Assembly (NCBI RefSeq): GCF_009901565.1 | Contig: NZ_WXEW01000008.1 | Location: 186,001 to 250,000, forward strand | DNA: 64,000 bases | Direction: 5' to 3' | Source of the DNA: Herbidospora solisilvae | GTDB taxonomy: Bacteria; Actinomycetota; Actinomycetes; Streptosporangiales; Streptosporangiaceae | In this document: one piece after another, positions 16,841 to 26,383 of the stretch | Layout: every line of letters begins with the position of its first letter | How positions within the stretch are numbered: the stretch's first letter is position 1 | Notes under the pieces: generated by a model | Seen by the model: only the letters and a program-made list of their open reading frames with translations | Databases searched by the model: none | Told to the model about the DNA's origin: nothing | Translations under genes and position numbers: made by a program

Positions 16841-17515
16841 ATGAAGGTCGTCCCTGTCGAGCAGAAGAGCGCGGCGGAGCACGTGCGCACGCAGCTCATC
16901 GAACTGATCGAGTCGCGTCACTTCGCGGTCGACGACCGCCTGCCCTCCGAGGCCGAGCTCGCGGCGTCGTTCGGGGTCAGCCGCTCGGTCATCAGGGAGG
17001 CCCTGCACAGCCTGAACGCCCTGGGCCTGACGAAGTCCTACGCGGGCAAGGGCACCTTCGTCGCCGCCACCCGCGTGCAGTCCCACCTGCTCAGCGGGCA
17101 GTACCTGCCCTCGCAGCTCAACGAGGTGCGCCGCTACCTTGAGGTGCCGGCGGCCCGGCTGGCGGCCGAACGGCGCACCCAGGAGGACCTCGACGGCCTG
17201 GCCGAACTGGTCGCCGCCTTCGAGGACAACGACGACCCGGCCGAGCGCAACAAGATCGACGCCCGGTTCCACATCGCCATCGCCCAGGCCACCGGCAACC
17301 CGCTCTTCTCCCGCCTGGTCGAAGACCTGCGCGCGGTCCTCCAGGACCAGGCGCTCGCCGTGTCGGCCTCGCCGGGCCGGGCCGCGCAGGCCCGCGCCGA
17401 GCACCGGGCCATCTACGAGGCGATCAAGGACGGCGACGCCGAGATGGCCGCCCTGGCGATGCGCCGCCACCTCCAGGCGGTCGTCGCGACCTCGGCCGCG
17501 CTCAGCGACTCCTGA
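16841..17515 (+). CDS. GntR-type transcriptional regulator, FadR subfamily
   Basis: About 224 residues from the ATG at 16841, chosen because AAGAAGGA lies 10 nt upstream; an ATG at 16820 overlapping the previous stop is the alternative. The winged helix is SEAELAASFGVSRSVIREALHSLNALG, typical of GntR proteins. The C-terminal FCD domain has the metal-ligand pattern DARFHIAIAQATGNPLF, then EHRAIYEAI and MRRHL. FCD regulators usually sense a small carboxylate or sugar acid and repress catabolic genes. It sits at the end of the locus in the same transcript as the C45 hydrolase. It overlaps the convergent kinase gene by 14 bp. Confidence 0.93.
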   Translation: MKVVPVEQKSAAEHVRTQLIELIESRHFAVDDRLPSEAELAASFGVSRSVIREALHSLNALGLTKSYAGKGTFVAATRVQSHLLSGQYLPSQLNEVRRYLEVPAARLAAERRTQEDLDGLAELVAAFEDNDDPAERNKIDARFHIAIAQATGNPLFSRLVEDLRAVLQDQALAVSASPGRAAQARAEHRAIYEAIKDGDAEMAALAMRRHLQAVVATSAALSDS

Positions 17516-19034
17516 AGTCGGTGTACGTCGACCGGAAGGTCGTCGTGAACAACCCCGCGTCGCCGAGCGGCCGGCCCACGTCGAGCACGAACGAGACCGG
17601 CCGGTCGTGCTCGTCGATCGTGAGGGTGTAGGTGACCAGCGACCGGTCGACGGCGTCCCCGGCGTACTCGATCAGCAGCAGCTTCAGCGCGTCGCCGGTC
17701 AGGTTGCCCGGGACGATGCCCCGGTAGACCCGGCCGTCGCGCTCGAACGTCACGTTGCCCTGGACGACCAGCGACCGGATCACGGTGAGCCCCGCTGTGG
17801 CCGTCAGCAGGATCGGCGGCTCGTTGCTCCCGTCGCCGAACTCCCCGAGCGGCTCGCCGGTCTCCTTCACCCGCCGGTCCTCGATCGTGTAGCGCCGGGT
17901 CTCCTCGCTGCCGTACTGGATGTCGGCGACGAAGTCGTCGTGCGGCAACCCCGGATCGCCCGCGACGGTGACGGTGCCCCGTGACGTGGCCAGGTTGTCG
18001 CCCTGCCCCATGCCGCCCTCGCTGGTGAACGTGGCGGTCGGCGTCTTCCGGTACACCTCCGACAGGGCCGCCGCCAGTTCGGCCTGGGTCTCGGGCGGCC
18101 GGTCGCCGCGCGGCCAGAACACGACGGCCGCCGCGATCACCGCCAGCCCGGCCAGCGCCGCCACCGCGGCCCGCCACGGGACCGCCCTGCCCGTGACCGG
18201 CCGGGTCGCCTCCAGCCGGCCCGACTCCAGCGCGTCGAGGTCGTCCTCCTCATCGTGCCCGAGCAGGCTGAGCAGCACCTCCTTCGAAGTGGGCCGCTCG
18301 GTGGGCGACTTGGCGAGGCAGCGGCGCACCAGCGGCAGCAACACGCGCGGCACCCCGGTCAGGTCGGGCTCGGCGTGCAGCACCCGGTAGGCGACGGCCG
18401 CGATGTTGTCGCCCTCGAACGGCACCCGCCCGGTCGCCGCGAACACCATGGTCGCGCCCCACGCGAACACGTCGGCCGCGGCCGTGACCCGCTCCCCGGA
18501 ATACTGCTCGGGCGCCATGTAGGGCGGGCTGCCGATGGCCCGCCCGGTGGTCTCGCTGTGGCTCAGCCGCGAGATCCCGAAGTCGATGACCCGCGGCCCC
18601 TCGGGGGCCAGCAGCACGTTGCCCGGCTTGAAGTCACGGTGGATCACCCCCGCCCGGTGGATCGCCACCAGCGCTGTGGCGGTCCCGATGGCGATCCGCT
18701 GCAACTCGGCCCCCCTGCGGGGCGGCACCCGGTCGAGCGGGGTGCCGGCGACGTACTCGCTGACGATGTACGGCGGATCGTGGTCGAGCACCACGTCGAT
18801 GATGCGCGCGGTGCAGAACCCCGCGACCTGCCGGGTGGAGTTCACCTCCCGGACCGCCGCGTCGTCGGCGCCGTGCCGCAGCACCTTGACCGCGACCGGC
18901 TCCCCGTTCCACTCGCCCAGGTAGACGACGCCCTGACCGCCCTCGCCCAGCCGGGAGACCACCGTGTAGGGCCCGATCGACCGGGGATCGCCGGCCCGCA
19001 ACGCCATGTCCACAATCCCATTGGACGCCATCAC
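17502..19034 (-). CDS. Membrane-anchored PknB-type Ser/Thr protein kinase
   Basis: The 510-residue protein has a eukaryotic-type kinase domain (residues about 22-260) with glycine loop LGEGGQGVVYLG, ATP lysine in VAVKVLR (residue 50), catalytic HRDFKPGN (aspartate 134), DFG at 151 and an APEQ motif. One transmembrane helix follows at about 289-307. The extracytoplasmic part (about 200 residues) resembles LppX/LprG-like or DUF-type sensor folds (VYRKTPTATFTSEGGM, TYTLTIDEHDRPVSF) and contains no PASTA repeats. Starts at 19034, 19031 or 19007 are possible. It lies 29 bp downstream of the Clp-N gene, probably in the same transcript. Confidence 0.92.
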   Translation of the reverse strand: MMASNGIVDMALRAGDPRSIGPYTVVSRLGEGGQGVVYLGEWNGEPVAVKVLRHGADDAAVREVNSTRQVAGFCTARIIDVVLDHDPPYIVSEYVAGTPLDRVPPRRGAELQRIAIGTATALVAIHRAGVIHRDFKPGNVLLAPEGPRVIDFGISRLSHSETTGRAIGSPPYMAPEQYSGERVTAAADVFAWGATMVFAATGRVPFEGDNIAAVAYRVLHAEPDLTGVPRVLLPLVRRCLAKSPTERPTSKEVLLSLLGHDEEDDLDALESGRLEATRPVTGRAVPWRAAVAALAGLAVIAAAVVFWPRGDRPPETQAELAAALSEVYRKTPTATFTSEGGMGQGDNLATSRGTVTVAGDPGLPHDDFVADIQYGSEETRRYTIEDRRVKETGEPLGEFGDGSNEPPILLTATAGLTVIRSLVVQGNVTFERDGRVYRGIVPGNLTGDALKLLLIEYAGDAVDRSLVTYTLTIDEHDRPVSFVLDVGRPLGDAGLFTTTFRSTYTDFRSR

Positions 19035-19063
19035 CCCCTACCGGGGTTTGGCGATTGCGGGGA

Positions 19064-19756
19064 CTACTTCGGCGCGAGCCCCTTGAGGAAGGCGACCACC
19101 GCCTCCTCGAACCGCTCCTTGGTCACCCCCAGTTCGGTGAGGACCGGGTTTCCCGCGCTGAGCAGCGCGAGCACCATGTGCTCGGTGCCGATGTAGTTGT
19201 GCCCGAGCCGCAGCGCCTCCTGGAACGTGAGCTCCAGGAGGCGCTTGTTGTCCTCCCCGAGTTCGGCGTTGCCGTCCAGCGCCGTGCCGGTCTCGGGCAG
19301 CGCCCGGCGCGCCGCCTCGCGGGCCGCGTCGAGGTCGAGGCCGATCTCGACCAGGGCCTTCACGGCGAGGCCGTCGGCGTCGGCGAGCATCGCGACCAGC
19401 AGGTGCTCCTGCCCGGCCATGGGGTGGCCCAGTTCCTTGGCGAGCCGCTGCGCCTCGCCGATGGCCGTCTTCGCGCGCGGGGTGAACCGGGAGAACTGCT
19501 GCTGGTTGTCCTCCAGCTTGGGCACGAACCGCTTCTGCGCGGCCTGCTTGGTGACGCCCATGCTGCGGCCGATGTCGGTCCAGGAGGCGCCCGACTTGCG
19601 GGCCTGGTCGACGAAGTGGCCGATGAGGTGGTCGGCGACGTCGCCCATGTGCTCGGCCATGAGCACGGCGCCGGAGAGTTGTTCGAGGACGTTGGGGTTG
19701 GCCGCCTTGATCCCGTTGATGAGATCGTCCAGCCGTACGACGGGATAATCGCTCAT
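19064..19756 (-). CDS. Clp N-domain protein with HTH-like N-terminus
   Basis: A 230-residue protein. Residues about 58-77 (SWTDIGRSMGVTKQAAQKRF) look like a helix-turn-helix. Two Clp_N repeats follow (FTPRAKTAIGEAQRLAKELGH from about residue 91, and LLELTFQEALRLGHNYIGTEH from about 168). It lacks the AAA+ domains of ClpC/ClpB, so it is not a chaperone. Actinomycetes encode many such proteins; a regulatory or adaptor role is likely. The upstream region carries two identical palindromes overlapping a promoter, which suggests autoregulation, perhaps by this protein. Confidence 0.87.
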   Translation of the reverse strand: MSDYPVVRLDDLINGIKAANPNVLEQLSGAVLMAEHMGDVADHLIGHFVDQARKSGASWTDIGRSMGVTKQAAQKRFVPKLEDNQQQFSRFTPRAKTAIGEAQRLAKELGHPMAGQEHLLVAMLADADGLAVKALVEIGLDLDAAREAARRALPETGTALDGNAELGEDNKRLLELTFQEALRLGHNYIGTEHMVLALLSAGNPVLTELGVTKERFEEAVVAFLKGLAPK

Positions 19757-19805
19757 GCGTCAACAGTAGGTTGACGCTGCGAGAATCGTCAACCCTCTGT
19801 TGACG
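19757..19805 (-). promoter_or_regulatory. Leaderless-type promoter inside twin palindromic operators of the Clp-N gene
   Basis: Two perfect inverted repeats, CGTCAAC-N5-GTTGACG, lie at 19758-19776 and 19787-19805, centres 29 bp apart. On the minus strand the distal arm supplies a -35 hexamer TTGACG (19792-19787), then 18 bp, then TACTGT (19768-19763) as the -10, then 6 nt to the ATG at 19756. This spacing puts the transcription start at or next to the start codon. A repressor on either palindrome would cover a promoter hexamer. Confidence 0.75.
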
Positions 19806-19900
19806 CTTGGAGCACTGGGAAGGGGCCACAAGTCGCGTCCAATCAAGTCCCAAGGGCGCCTTGTCATGGTCACGGTGATCGCCGATCGAAGGAGATTCCC

Positions 19901-22900
19901 GTGCGAACGTCCTTTCGTGCTCTGCCGTTCCTCGTCGGGACGCTGGTGCTCAGCACCGTCGTCCAGCTCGCGACGGTGCCGCAGGCGGCCCTGGCCGCTG
20001 AGGCCGCCGAGCCGCTGGCCAGGGCCTATCACATCGACAGCCGGGCCGAGGTGCCCGACCTGCAGATCCATCCCGGACGGCTGGCGCTGTCGGCCGACGG
20101 AACCACCGCCTTACACCTGTCTCCACGGGGAGACGACCCGCCGGTCCTGGTGGCCGCCGACCTGCGCGACGGCGGAGAGGAGGTCGTCGGGCTCGACCTC
20201 GAAGGGCTGCCCGTGGCGCAGGTGATCGACGCCGCGATCAGCGGCGACGGCCGGACGGTCGCCTTCCTGGCCAGTGGCTCCAACGCCGCCGACCTGCGGC
20301 TGCCGGCCTCGGCCGACCCCTTCATCAAGGAGGCGATCTTCGTCAGGGACCGGCTCACCGACGCCACCACATGGGTCCAGCTTCCCGACCTCGGCGTCCC
20401 GGTCTCGCACCACAAGCTGCGCAACCTGGCCCTGAGCGCCGACGGCGGGCGGCTGGCCGCCGACCTGTCGCTGCCGCTGCCCGAGTACGACGACATCACC
20501 TCCCCGGAGGGCGTGCTGCTGGTCACCCTGCAGTCCGACGCCGCGCCGGTGTCGCAGGTCGTCCGCCCGGAGGACCTCTCCGACGGCGAGCCCGACGTGA
20601 AGGGCTTCGCCCTGTCCGGTGACGGGAAGGTGCTCGCCGTCAACGTGGGCGGCGACGAACGGACGCTGCTGCGCTTCGACGCCGCCTCCGGCGACCGGCT
20701 GCCCGGCGAGCGTGAGCTGACCCAGGCCCAGCACACGGCCTGGACCCCCAACCTCGACCAGGCCGGACGCCGGACCGCCCTCGGCGGCGACGCCGGGGTG
20801 GTCGTGGCCGACCTCGACACCGGACCTTCGGCCGACGTGACGCTGGCGGCCTCGGGAACGGTCCCGTACGTCTCCGGCGACGCCGCCTTCCCCTCCGACG
20901 ACCTGCCGGCCGTCGCACGGCTGAGCGCCGACGGCGGGACCGTCGCGTTCCGGCGGGCGGGCGCGGTGTGGACCCAACCGGCTCAGGCCGGCCGAGCTCC
21001 CGTGCTGGTCAGCGCCGGTCTGGACGGCCGGATCGCCGACCCTCTCCCCGGCGAGATGGCCACCTATCCCGACTACGTGAACGCCTACGCCATGAGCGGC
21101 GACGCCGCCACCCTGGCCTTCCTGTCCGCCGCCACCGCGTTCGTCGCCCCCCGCACGGACACGCCGCAGCCCTCGCACCTCTACCGCGCCGTCCCGGCCG
21201 ACGCCCCCGCGCCGACCTGGCCGGAGGACGCCGCGCTGGCCGCCGAACCCGGCACGACCTCCGTCGCCCTCTCGTGGCCCGCCGCGAGCGCCACGGCCAC
21301 GACCTACGACGTCAGCGTGAACGGGACCACGGTCGCCACCGTGATCGCGCCCACGACGCGGGCGACGCCGTCGGGGCTCACCCCCGGCTCGACCGTCGAG
21401 GTCGCGGTCGTCGCCAAGGACGCGTCCGGCCGCGCCTCGGCCCCGCTGACCAGGAGCGTCACCCTGCTGGACGACGTGCCGCCCGGCGAGGCCCCGCTCT
21501 CGGCGGTGGCCGGGCCCGGCGCCCGGGTGCGCCTCCAGTGGGAGGCCTCCGGCCTGAGCGGCCTGACCGGCTACCGGGTGCTCCGCGACGGCGTGAAGCT
21601 GGCCGACCTGGCCCCCGGCGCGACCACCCACGACGACACCGCGGTCGCCGCAGGCACGGAGTACACCTATGCCGTCGCCGCGCTGCGCGGCACCGAGCAG
21701 ATCCGGCTGACCAAGGACGCCCGGGTCCGCGTCGACGAGCTGACCGTCACCGAGACGGCCGCCAACCTGCCCAAGGTGGCCGGGTCGGCGGTGCTCGCCC
21801 TCGGCCGTGAGGCCACCTTCGCGGTGGTCGGCGCGGCGGGCTTCACCGCCACCGCCGACCTCGTCGTGCGCACCGCCGACGACCCGGCGAAACCGGTGAC
21901 GGTGCCGCTCGCGGAGGAGCGCGCCGGACGGTACCGGGGCTCCTGGCCGCTGCCGGAAGGCGTGACCGAGATCGTCTCCGGCGTCCTGCGGCTCGCCGAC
22001 GGCACGGGGCACGCGATCTCCCGGCCGGTCACCGGCCTGCCCGCCACGGTCGGCGGTCTCGTCCGGGTCGGCGTCACCGTGCCGGGCGGGGAGCCCGACG
22101 GCGTCCGTCTCCAGGTGTGGAGCGACACCACCGGCACCGGCCACGTCACCCAGCTGAAGGCCAACGGCACCCTCGCCGTGCCGGTCGCGCCGGCGACCGA
22201 TCACCGGATCACCACCCGCCGCTCCGACGGCCTCGACGGCACCCCGCCGACGACCGTGGGGGTCACCTCCGGCCAGGCGGTGGACGTGACCGTCGCGCCG
22301 CACGCGCCCGCGTCCCTCACCCTGACGCTGCGCCGGGCCGGTGACGTGGCGCTGGCCGACGTCCCGGTCATGCTCACCACCCGGACCGGGGTCCGGTCGG
22401 GCCGCACCGACGGGAACGGACGGGTGATGTTCGGCACCCTCGACGCGGCCACCGACGTGACCGCGAAGATCACCGTGCCCGCGCAGACCCTCGTGACCTA
22501 CGGCCTGGCCGCCGTGCCGGACCGGACGGTGACCCTGGCGGCCGGGGCCAACGCGGTCGCGGTGACCGCGGGCGCGCTGCCCAGGGTGACCGTGCGCGGC
22601 ACGGTCAAGGACGACGACGGCCGCCCGCTCCGGGCGACGGTGACGCTGCGGCAGACGGTCGCCGGCGTCGGGGTGCCCACACGCGTCGAGTCGGCCGCCG
22701 ACGGCACCTGGTCGGCCCAGGTGTTCGGCGGGGGAACCGGCACCGTCGTGACGGCCACCCGCGCGGGCCAGACGACCGCCGAGGTCGTGGCCGGTCCGGA
22801 CGCCCCGGCGGAGCTGGTCTTCCCCGACGTGTCCGGCTACGTCGTGCGGCCCAAGGTCGTCATCGTCTCGATGGACGGCGACCGGACCGAGCAGGAGCTC

Positions 22901-25900
22901 AACACCGAGACGGTCGACCCCCTCAGGCCCGAGGTCCTGGCCGGTGGCCGGAGGATCATCGCCTGGGACGGCGAGGTGCCGGTCGACGTGCCCCCGGGCT
23001 CGACCGTGACCTTCTGCGCGGACGGCTCGAAGCGGGGCCTGAGCAGGGCGTGCGCCGAGGCCGTAGCGGCGGGTTCGCCCGACATCCCGCTGACCGTGGA
23101 GATCCACGAGAAGTCCAGGATCACCGCGCGCATCCTCGAACCGGACGGCACCCCGCGTACCGGCCGGACCTGCTCGCGGATCGAGGGCGAGGACGCCTCG
23201 GCGGTCGCCGACTTCGCCGGTCCGGACCTGCGGGTCTCCGCGCCCGCGGCGGGCACGTACGTGCTCACCGTGGTGGCGTGCCGCGACACGCTCAGCGGTT
23301 CGGTCCAGCGGGTCGTGACGGTCGGCGCGGGGGAACAGCTCGACCTCGGCGACCTGCGGCTCGCCCCGATGACGACCCTCGTCCGCGGGGAGCGCAGCGG
23401 CTTCGACGCCGTCACCGACGCCGTGCTGCCCGGCGAGCTGGCCCACCTGCGCGCCGACGTCGAGTTCCAGAACACCACGCGGAGCGGCGCCGCCCGGCTG
23501 ACGCTTCCCCCGGGCGTCACGGTTCCCGACGACGCGGTGCTGCGGGACGGCACGCCGGTGGCGTTCACCCGCGAGGAGAACGCCGTGGTGATCCCGCTCC
23601 CGGCCGCGACCACGCGGAAGATCGACGTGTACGTCCGCACCCCGGCCACGGCCGGGAATGAGCTGCCGTTCTCCCTGTCGGTGTCCTCCGGCGACCTGAC
23701 CGAGGTCGTGGGGTCGGCCGGGGTCCGGGTGGGCACGGTCACGCTGCGGGCGCCGTCGTCGAGCCAGACCGGGCGGTTCACCGCATCGGGCCTGGCGCCC
23801 GCCGGTGCGCGTGTCGTCGTGCGCGACGGCGACACGGTGGTCGCGGAGGCCGACGCCGGCGAGGGCGGCCGGTGGCACGCCGTCGTGGACCTCGGCGCGG
23901 GCGACGAGGCGGTGAGGCACGTCCTGCGCGCCTCCGCCGCCGTCGGCTCCGCCGAGTTGGCCGCCGACCCGGTGACCGTGGTCGTCGACCCGTACGCCAG
24001 CGTGCTGGAGAAGGTGACCATGTCCCAGACGGGCATGACCAAGACCTTCCGCCCGGCCGACGGCGTGGCGCGTTTCCCCTGGGTGTGGAACCCGGGCCTG
24101 GCCGTCACCGTCAAGGCGGAGTTCAGCGGCCCGGTCGGCGGCCCCCGGGCGCGGCTCGGCACACTCGACCTCCCCCTGACGCCGGTGGAGGGCCAGGAGA
24201 ACGTCTACACCCTGACCACCAAGACCAAGGCGCACGAGGTCGGCGACCTGACGATCACCTACGGTCCGGAGCACGACCGGCCCCTGCTGCCGATCCCCCC
24301 GGCGCCCGACCCGGCGGGCGGTCTCTTCGATCCGGAGGCCGCCGTGGTCGCCGACCCGGTGACCGAGGGCGACGCCGTCAGCCAGGAGTTCACCGTGCCG
24401 GTGCCGAAAATGGGCCCGGCCGCCCAGGGGCGGATCAAGCTGACCATCGAGCCGCTGCCCGGCTACGAGCCGGGCCCCGCGGCCGTCAAGGCGGCCCGCG
24501 CCTCGGGCGTGCCCGTCTACGAGCCCGTCCTGTCGGGCGGCGACCCCTTCGCCACGACCGGCCGCTACACCAGTGAGGCGGCGGCGATCGTCGACATCGG
24601 CGTGCTGGCGAGCATGTCGCCGGACTCGCCGGTGGTCAGGTCGCTGAACGCCGCCGGGTTCGTCAGCGGACCGGCACGGGCGATCTTCCAGACGTCCTTC
24701 TGGAACGTCACCAACTGGGACGCCATCAACTCGGCGGAGAGCAGCGACGAGAAGTACACCGAGCTCAACAAGATGATGGACATGGCCAACCGGTGCATGG
24801 ACGGGTCGCTGGGCGCCGTCTACCGCCACCACCTGCAGCAGCTCATGCGGCGGGCCGTCATGCTCGACATCTACAACGGGGTGTCGGCCGCCGTCGGCCT
24901 GGCGCTCACCCCGGCGACCTTCGGCCTGGGCACCGTCGCGATCTGGGCGGTGAGCTGGGGTATCGGCAAGGCTCTGGAGATCCCGCTCAACAACGACATC
25001 GCGGCGCTGCGGCGCGAGATGAACAGCGCCCAGGAATGCCGGTGGACCGAGCGGGACGCCCCCTACCGCGACCCGCACGCCCCGCTTCCGGACGCCGACA
25101 TCGACTACCGCTTCGACCCCTCCGGTTACCTCTACGAGGGCCTGGACGCCCGCCGCGTGGAAGGCGTCACCGCGACCCTGCTGCGCGCCCCCGCCCCCGA
25201 AGGGCCGTGGCAGCCGTGGGACGCGGCGGTCTACGGCGACCTCAACCCGCAGGTCACCGACGCCGAGGGCCGCTACGGCTGGGACGTGCCCGAAGGCTGG
25301 TGGAAGGTCGTCTACACCAAGGACGGCTACCTGCCGGCCGAGTCCAAGGTGCTGAAGGTGCTGCCCCCGCACACCGACGTCGACGTCAACCTGTTCCGCG
25401 CCGAACCGGCCGAGGTCGCCACGATCGAGGCCGACGACGAGGGCCTCACGGTCACCATGAGCCAGCCGACCCGGGTGGCCCAGGCGCTCGGCGGCGCCCT
25501 GAAGGTCACCGGCGCCGACGGCCAGTGGACGGCCGTGTCCCCGCAGTCGCCCCCGGCCGGTCACCCGTACCCGGACCAAAAGCTGGCCATGGCGTTCCGC
25601 TTCACCGGCGAGAAGCACACCGGTGAGGTCAACGTCGAGGTCGACGGCCTGCTCCAGGACCACGGCGGCCGCGCCATCGCCGAAGGCGTGGAGAAGACCA
25701 TCCAGGTCCGGTGGACCGGCCCCGACGCGGCCGGACCGCAGGTCAGCGTGACGGGCGTGGCCGACGGCGCGACCTACCGGCTGCACGCCGTGCCAACGGC
25801 CGCGTGCGTCACCGTCGACCGGGGCTCCGGCGTGGCGACCGAGGCCACGCTGACGATCACCGGCGGCACCCCCACCGGGGTCGGGGTCTACACCGCCACC

Positions 25901-26335
25901 TGCGCCGGAGCGAAGGACAACGAGGGCAACCTCACCCCGCCGGTGACGGCGACCTACTCGGTGGCGTACGTCTTCACCGGCTTCGCCGCGCCGGTCAAGA
26001 ACGACGGCGTCGTCAACGTGGCCAAGGCCGGCCAGGGCATCCAGGTCAAGTGGCGGCTGACGGACGCGAACGGCGCCCCCGTCAACGGCCTCACCACGGC
26101 GGCGCTGACGGTCAGTCCCTTCGACTGCCGGACCGGCCTGCCCACCGGCCAGGAGCGCACGCCCGCCGAGGGCGCCTCGGCGCTCCAGGTCCTCGGGCAC
26201 GGCAGCTACCAGGTGGTCTGGCGCACCCCGGCGTCCTACCTCGACAAGTGCCTGACGCTCCACGTCGACACGGGGGAGGGCGCGGCGGCGTCGCACACCG
26301 CGCTGTTCCGCTTCACCCGCAACGAATCCCTCTGA
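19901..26335 (+). CDS. 2144-residue secreted multidomain surface protein with FN3 and PxKF domains
   Basis: The start is GTG 19901 with GGAG 8 nt upstream. Residues 1-33 are a Sec signal (MRTSFRALPFLVGTLVLS, cleavage near ALAAEA). Residues about 35-430 read as beta-propeller/TolB-like repeats (LSADGTTALHL, ISGDGRTVAFL, LSADGGRLAAD, LSGDGKVLAV, MSGDAATLAFL). Two fibronectin-III domains follow at about 436-615. A long run of carboxypeptidase-regulatory or CnaB-like beta-sandwiches comes next. A helical stretch near 1590-1700 includes a hydrophobic segment at about 1656-1690. The C-terminus (about 2024-2144, YVFTGFAAPVKNDGVV to IQVKW) is a PxKF domain. No catalytic motif or sortase signal was seen. 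It is probably a cell-wall-associated or extracellular binding protein; function unknown. Confidence 0.85.
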   Translation: MRTSFRALPFLVGTLVLSTVVQLATVPQAALAAEAAEPLARAYHIDSRAEVPDLQIHPGRLALSADGTTALHLSPRGDDPPVLVAADLRDGGEEVVGLDLEGLPVAQVIDAAISGDGRTVAFLASGSNAADLRLPASADPFIKEAIFVRDRLTDATTWVQLPDLGVPVSHHKLRNLALSADGGRLAADLSLPLPEYDDITSPEGVLLVTLQSDAAPVSQVVRPEDLSDGEPDVKGFALSGDGKVLAVNVGGDERTLLRFDAASGDRLPGERELTQAQHTAWTPNLDQAGRRTALGGDAGVVVADLDTGPSADVTLAASGTVPYVSGDAAFPSDDLPAVARLSADGGTVAFRRAGAVWTQPAQAGRAPVLVSAGLDGRIADPLPGEMATYPDYVNAYAMSGDAATLAFLSAATAFVAPRTDTPQPSHLYRAVPADAPAPTWPEDAALAAEPGTTSVALSWPAASATATTYDVSVNGTTVATVIAPTTRATPSGLTPGSTVEVAVVAKDASGRASAPLTRSVTLLDDVPPGEAPLSAVAGPGARVRLQWEASGLSGLTGYRVLRDGVKLADLAPGATTHDDTAVAAGTEYTYAVAALRGTEQIRLTKDARVRVDELTVTETAANLPKVAGSAVLALGREATFAVVGAAGFTATADLVVRTADDPAKPVTVPLAEERAGRYRGSWPLPEGVTEIVSGVLRLADGTGHAISRPVTGLPATVGGLVRVGVTVPGGEPDGVRLQVWSDTTGTGHVTQLKANGTLAVPVAPATDHRITTRRSDGLDGTPPTTVGVTSGQAVDVTVAPHAPASLTLTLRRAGDVALADVPVMLTTRTGVRSGRTDGNGRVMFGTLDAATDVTAKITVPAQTLVTYGLAAVPDRTVTLAAGANAVAVTAGALPRVTVRGTVKDDDGRPLRATVTLRQTVAGVGVPTRVESAADGTWSAQVFGGGTGTVVTATRAGQTTAEVVAGPDAPAELVFPDVSGYVVRPKVVIVSMDGDRTEQELNTETVDPLRPEVLAGGRRIIAWDGEVPVDVPPGSTVTFCADGSKRGLSRACAEAVAAGSPDIPLTVEIHEKSRITARILEPDGTPRTGRTCSRIEGEDASAVADFAGPDLRVSAPAAGTYVLTVVACRDTLSGSVQRVVTVGAGEQLDLGDLRLAPMTTLVRGERSGFDAVTDAVLPGELAHLRADVEFQNTTRSGAARLTLPPGVTVPDDAVLRDGTPVAFTREENAVVIPLPAATTRKIDVYVRTPATAGNELPFSLSVSSGDLTEVVGSAGVRVGTVTLRAPSSSQTGRFTASGLAPAGARVVVRDGDTVVAEADAGEGGRWHAVVDLGAGDEAVRHVLRASAAVGSAELAADPVTVVVDPYASVLEKVTMSQTGMTKTFRPADGVARFPWVWNPGLAVTVKAEFSGPVGGPRARLGTLDLPLTPVEGQENVYTLTTKTKAHEVGDLTITYGPEHDRPLLPIPPAPDPAGGLFDPEAAVVADPVTEGDAVSQEFTVPVPKMGPAAQGRIKLTIEPLPGYEPGPAAVKAARASGVPVYEPVLSGGDPFATTGRYTSEAAAIVDIGVLASMSPDSPVVRSLNAAGFVSGPARAIFQTSFWNVTNWDAINSAESSDEKYTELNKMMDMANRCMDGSLGAVYRHHLQQLMRRAVMLDIYNGVSAAVGLALTPATFGLGTVAIWAVSWGIGKALEIPLNNDIAALRREMNSAQECRWTERDAPYRDPHAPLPDADIDYRFDPSGYLYEGLDARRVEGVTATLLRAPAPEGPWQPWDAAVYGDLNPQVTDAEGRYGWDVPEGWWKVVYTKDGYLPAESKVLKVLPPHTDVDVNLFRAEPAEVATIEADDEGLTVTMSQPTRVAQALGGALKVTGADGQWTAVSPQSPPAGHPYPDQKLAMAFRFTGEKHTGEVNVEVDGLLQDHGGRAIAEGVEKTIQVRWTGPDAAGPQVSVTGVADGATYRLHAVPTAACVTVDRGSGVATEATLTITGGTPTGVGVYTATCAGAKDNEGNLTPPVTATYSVAYVFTGFAAPVKNDGVVNVAKAGQGIQVKWRLTDANGAPVNGLTTAALTVSPFDCRTGLPTGQERTPAEGASALQVLGHGSYQVVWRTPASYLDKCLTLHVDTGEGAAASHTALFRFTRNESL

Positions 26336-26340
26336 CGCGC

Positions 26341-26378
26341 CGCTGCCGCGCCCGCCTTCCCCGGCGGGCGCGGCAGCG
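26341..26378. terminator. Bidirectional hairpin between convergent genes
   Basis: A perfect 16-bp stem (26341-26356 pairing with 26363-26378) with a 6-nt loop TTCCCC separates the stop of the giant gene from the stop of the SRPBCC remnant. It has no U-tract, as is common in actinomycete terminators. Confidence 0.75.
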
Positions 26379-26383
26379 CCGTC

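Noticed and set aside
20111-26296. 2061-codon frame antisense to the giant secreted protein gene
   Set aside because: It is a mirror of strong GC3 bias; composition is low-complexity R/G/H/V with no domain, start signal or signal peptide.
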